Positions 63,849 through 64,000 of a stretch of DNA of 64,000 bases are shown here, one piece after another. The number at the start of each line of letters is the position of its first letter. The first letter of the stretch is position 1. Where the stretch lies: the NCBI GenBank assembly GCA_023518375.1, contig CP068450.1, positions 930,001 through 994,000 on the forward strand, read 5' to 3'. The stretch comes from Candidatus Hepatincola sp. Av (GTDB lineage Bacteria; Pseudomonadota; Alphaproteobacteria; WRAU01; Hepatincolaceae). The notes below the pieces were generated by a model. That model searched no databases, was not told the origin of the DNA, and worked only from the letters and a program-made list of their open reading frames with translations. The position numbers and the translations under genes are program-made.

Positions 63849-64000
63849 TTAACTATTTATTTTATTTGAACATTTTTTAGCATAAATATAAGTAACAGTT
63901 CGCCCAGCTTGAATAGCTTTTTGTTCATAACGAGTTTGAAGTTGAATCTTAAAGTTATTATTAGGATTATTACCTATTTCATGGTTAGTATAGTGTTTTA
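63849..64000 (-). CDS. trmB: tRNA (guanine-N7)-methyltransferase TrmB, C-terminal part
   Basis: An open frame runs in from the right edge (the first two bases belong to a split codon) and ends with TAA at 63849-63851. The last 50 residues include KIQLQTRYEQKAIQAGRTVTYI followed by a short basic tail, resembling the TxYExkAxxxGRxxxYL end of alphaproteobacterial TrmB. trmB is commonly found next to rimP in this group. The SAM-binding and catalytic parts lie outside the window, so the call rests on the C-terminus and gene order. Confidence 0.75.
   Translation of the reverse strand, partial: KHYTNHEIGNNPNNNFKIQLQTRYEQKAIQAGRTVTYIYAKKCSNKINS

Overview
The window is strongly AT-rich (about 30% G+C by eye, not computed), densely packed and lacks insertion sequences, phage genes, rRNA and CRISPR arrays. 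Gene content and order point to an alphaproteobacterium with a compact, probably host-associated genome. The markers are a circularly permuted two-piece tmRNA with an alpha-type SspB beside it, a short RNase D followed by kdsD and the lpt genes, tsaD-gpsA-YciI-EVE facing a mitofilin-like gene and hemY, an IalB-family lipoprotein, and rimP-nusA-infB-rbfA-truB-rpsO-pnp next to trmB. Rickettsiales, Holosporales or Hepatincola-like symbionts are plausible relatives, but the sequence alone does not decide.

Layout. 1-3.9 kb: a partial zinc-ribbon gene diverges from ftsE-ftsX-plsC, with thyX convergent. 4.0-6.2 kb: tmRNA and sspB, then the most accessory-looking stretch (small membrane protein, lipoprotein, a small frameshifted ORF, duplicated leader). 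6.2-10.5 kb: a very large AsmA-like protein, rpmJ and flavodoxin on the minus strand. 10.6-13.7 kb: queA-tgt-queG, the last steps of tRNA queuosine synthesis. 13.7-18.6 kb: a secreted protein, tRNA-Arg(CCG), a lone ABC ATPase, polA (its proofreading site is lost) and small zinc proteins. 18.7-22.2 kb: tRNA-Gly(GCC), an HrgA-like HARE-HTH/PD-(D/E)XK protein behind paired inverted repeats, a PH-domain membrane protein and a heparinase-like protein. 22.2-24.8 kb: dut, ubiB, ubiE.

24.9-34.5 kb holds the replication core on the plus strand: mutM, rpsT-dnaA (clear promoter and a stem-loop at the predicted +1), dnaN-recF-MATE exporter, and gyrB with an IalB-like lipoprotein. 34.6-38.3 kb is an LPS module on the minus strand (rnd, kdsD, an apparent lptC-lptA fusion, lptB). 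38.4-47.1 kb is a tight plus-strand run: a degenerate NDUFA9-like protein, class II DAHP synthase, nicotinate phosphoribosyltransferase, NAD synthetase, gltX, cysS, a YcgN-like and a YgjP-like protein. 47.4-53.8 kb: htpX and EVE-YciI-gpsA-tsaD, divergent from mitofilin-hemY-SH3. 54.0-63.5 kb: a nitronate monooxygenase-like gene and the translation/transcription operon. That operon has a strong promoter followed by a terminator-like hairpin in its leader. The window ends in the 3' part of trmB.

Points most worth following: the LptC-LptA fusion; the possible attenuator ahead of rimP-nusA; the tmRNA-SspB pairing with a very short tag; the HrgA-like gene beside tRNA-Gly with its own palindromes; the proofreading-dead PolA; and the single-base frameshift in a small gene at 6.05 kb.
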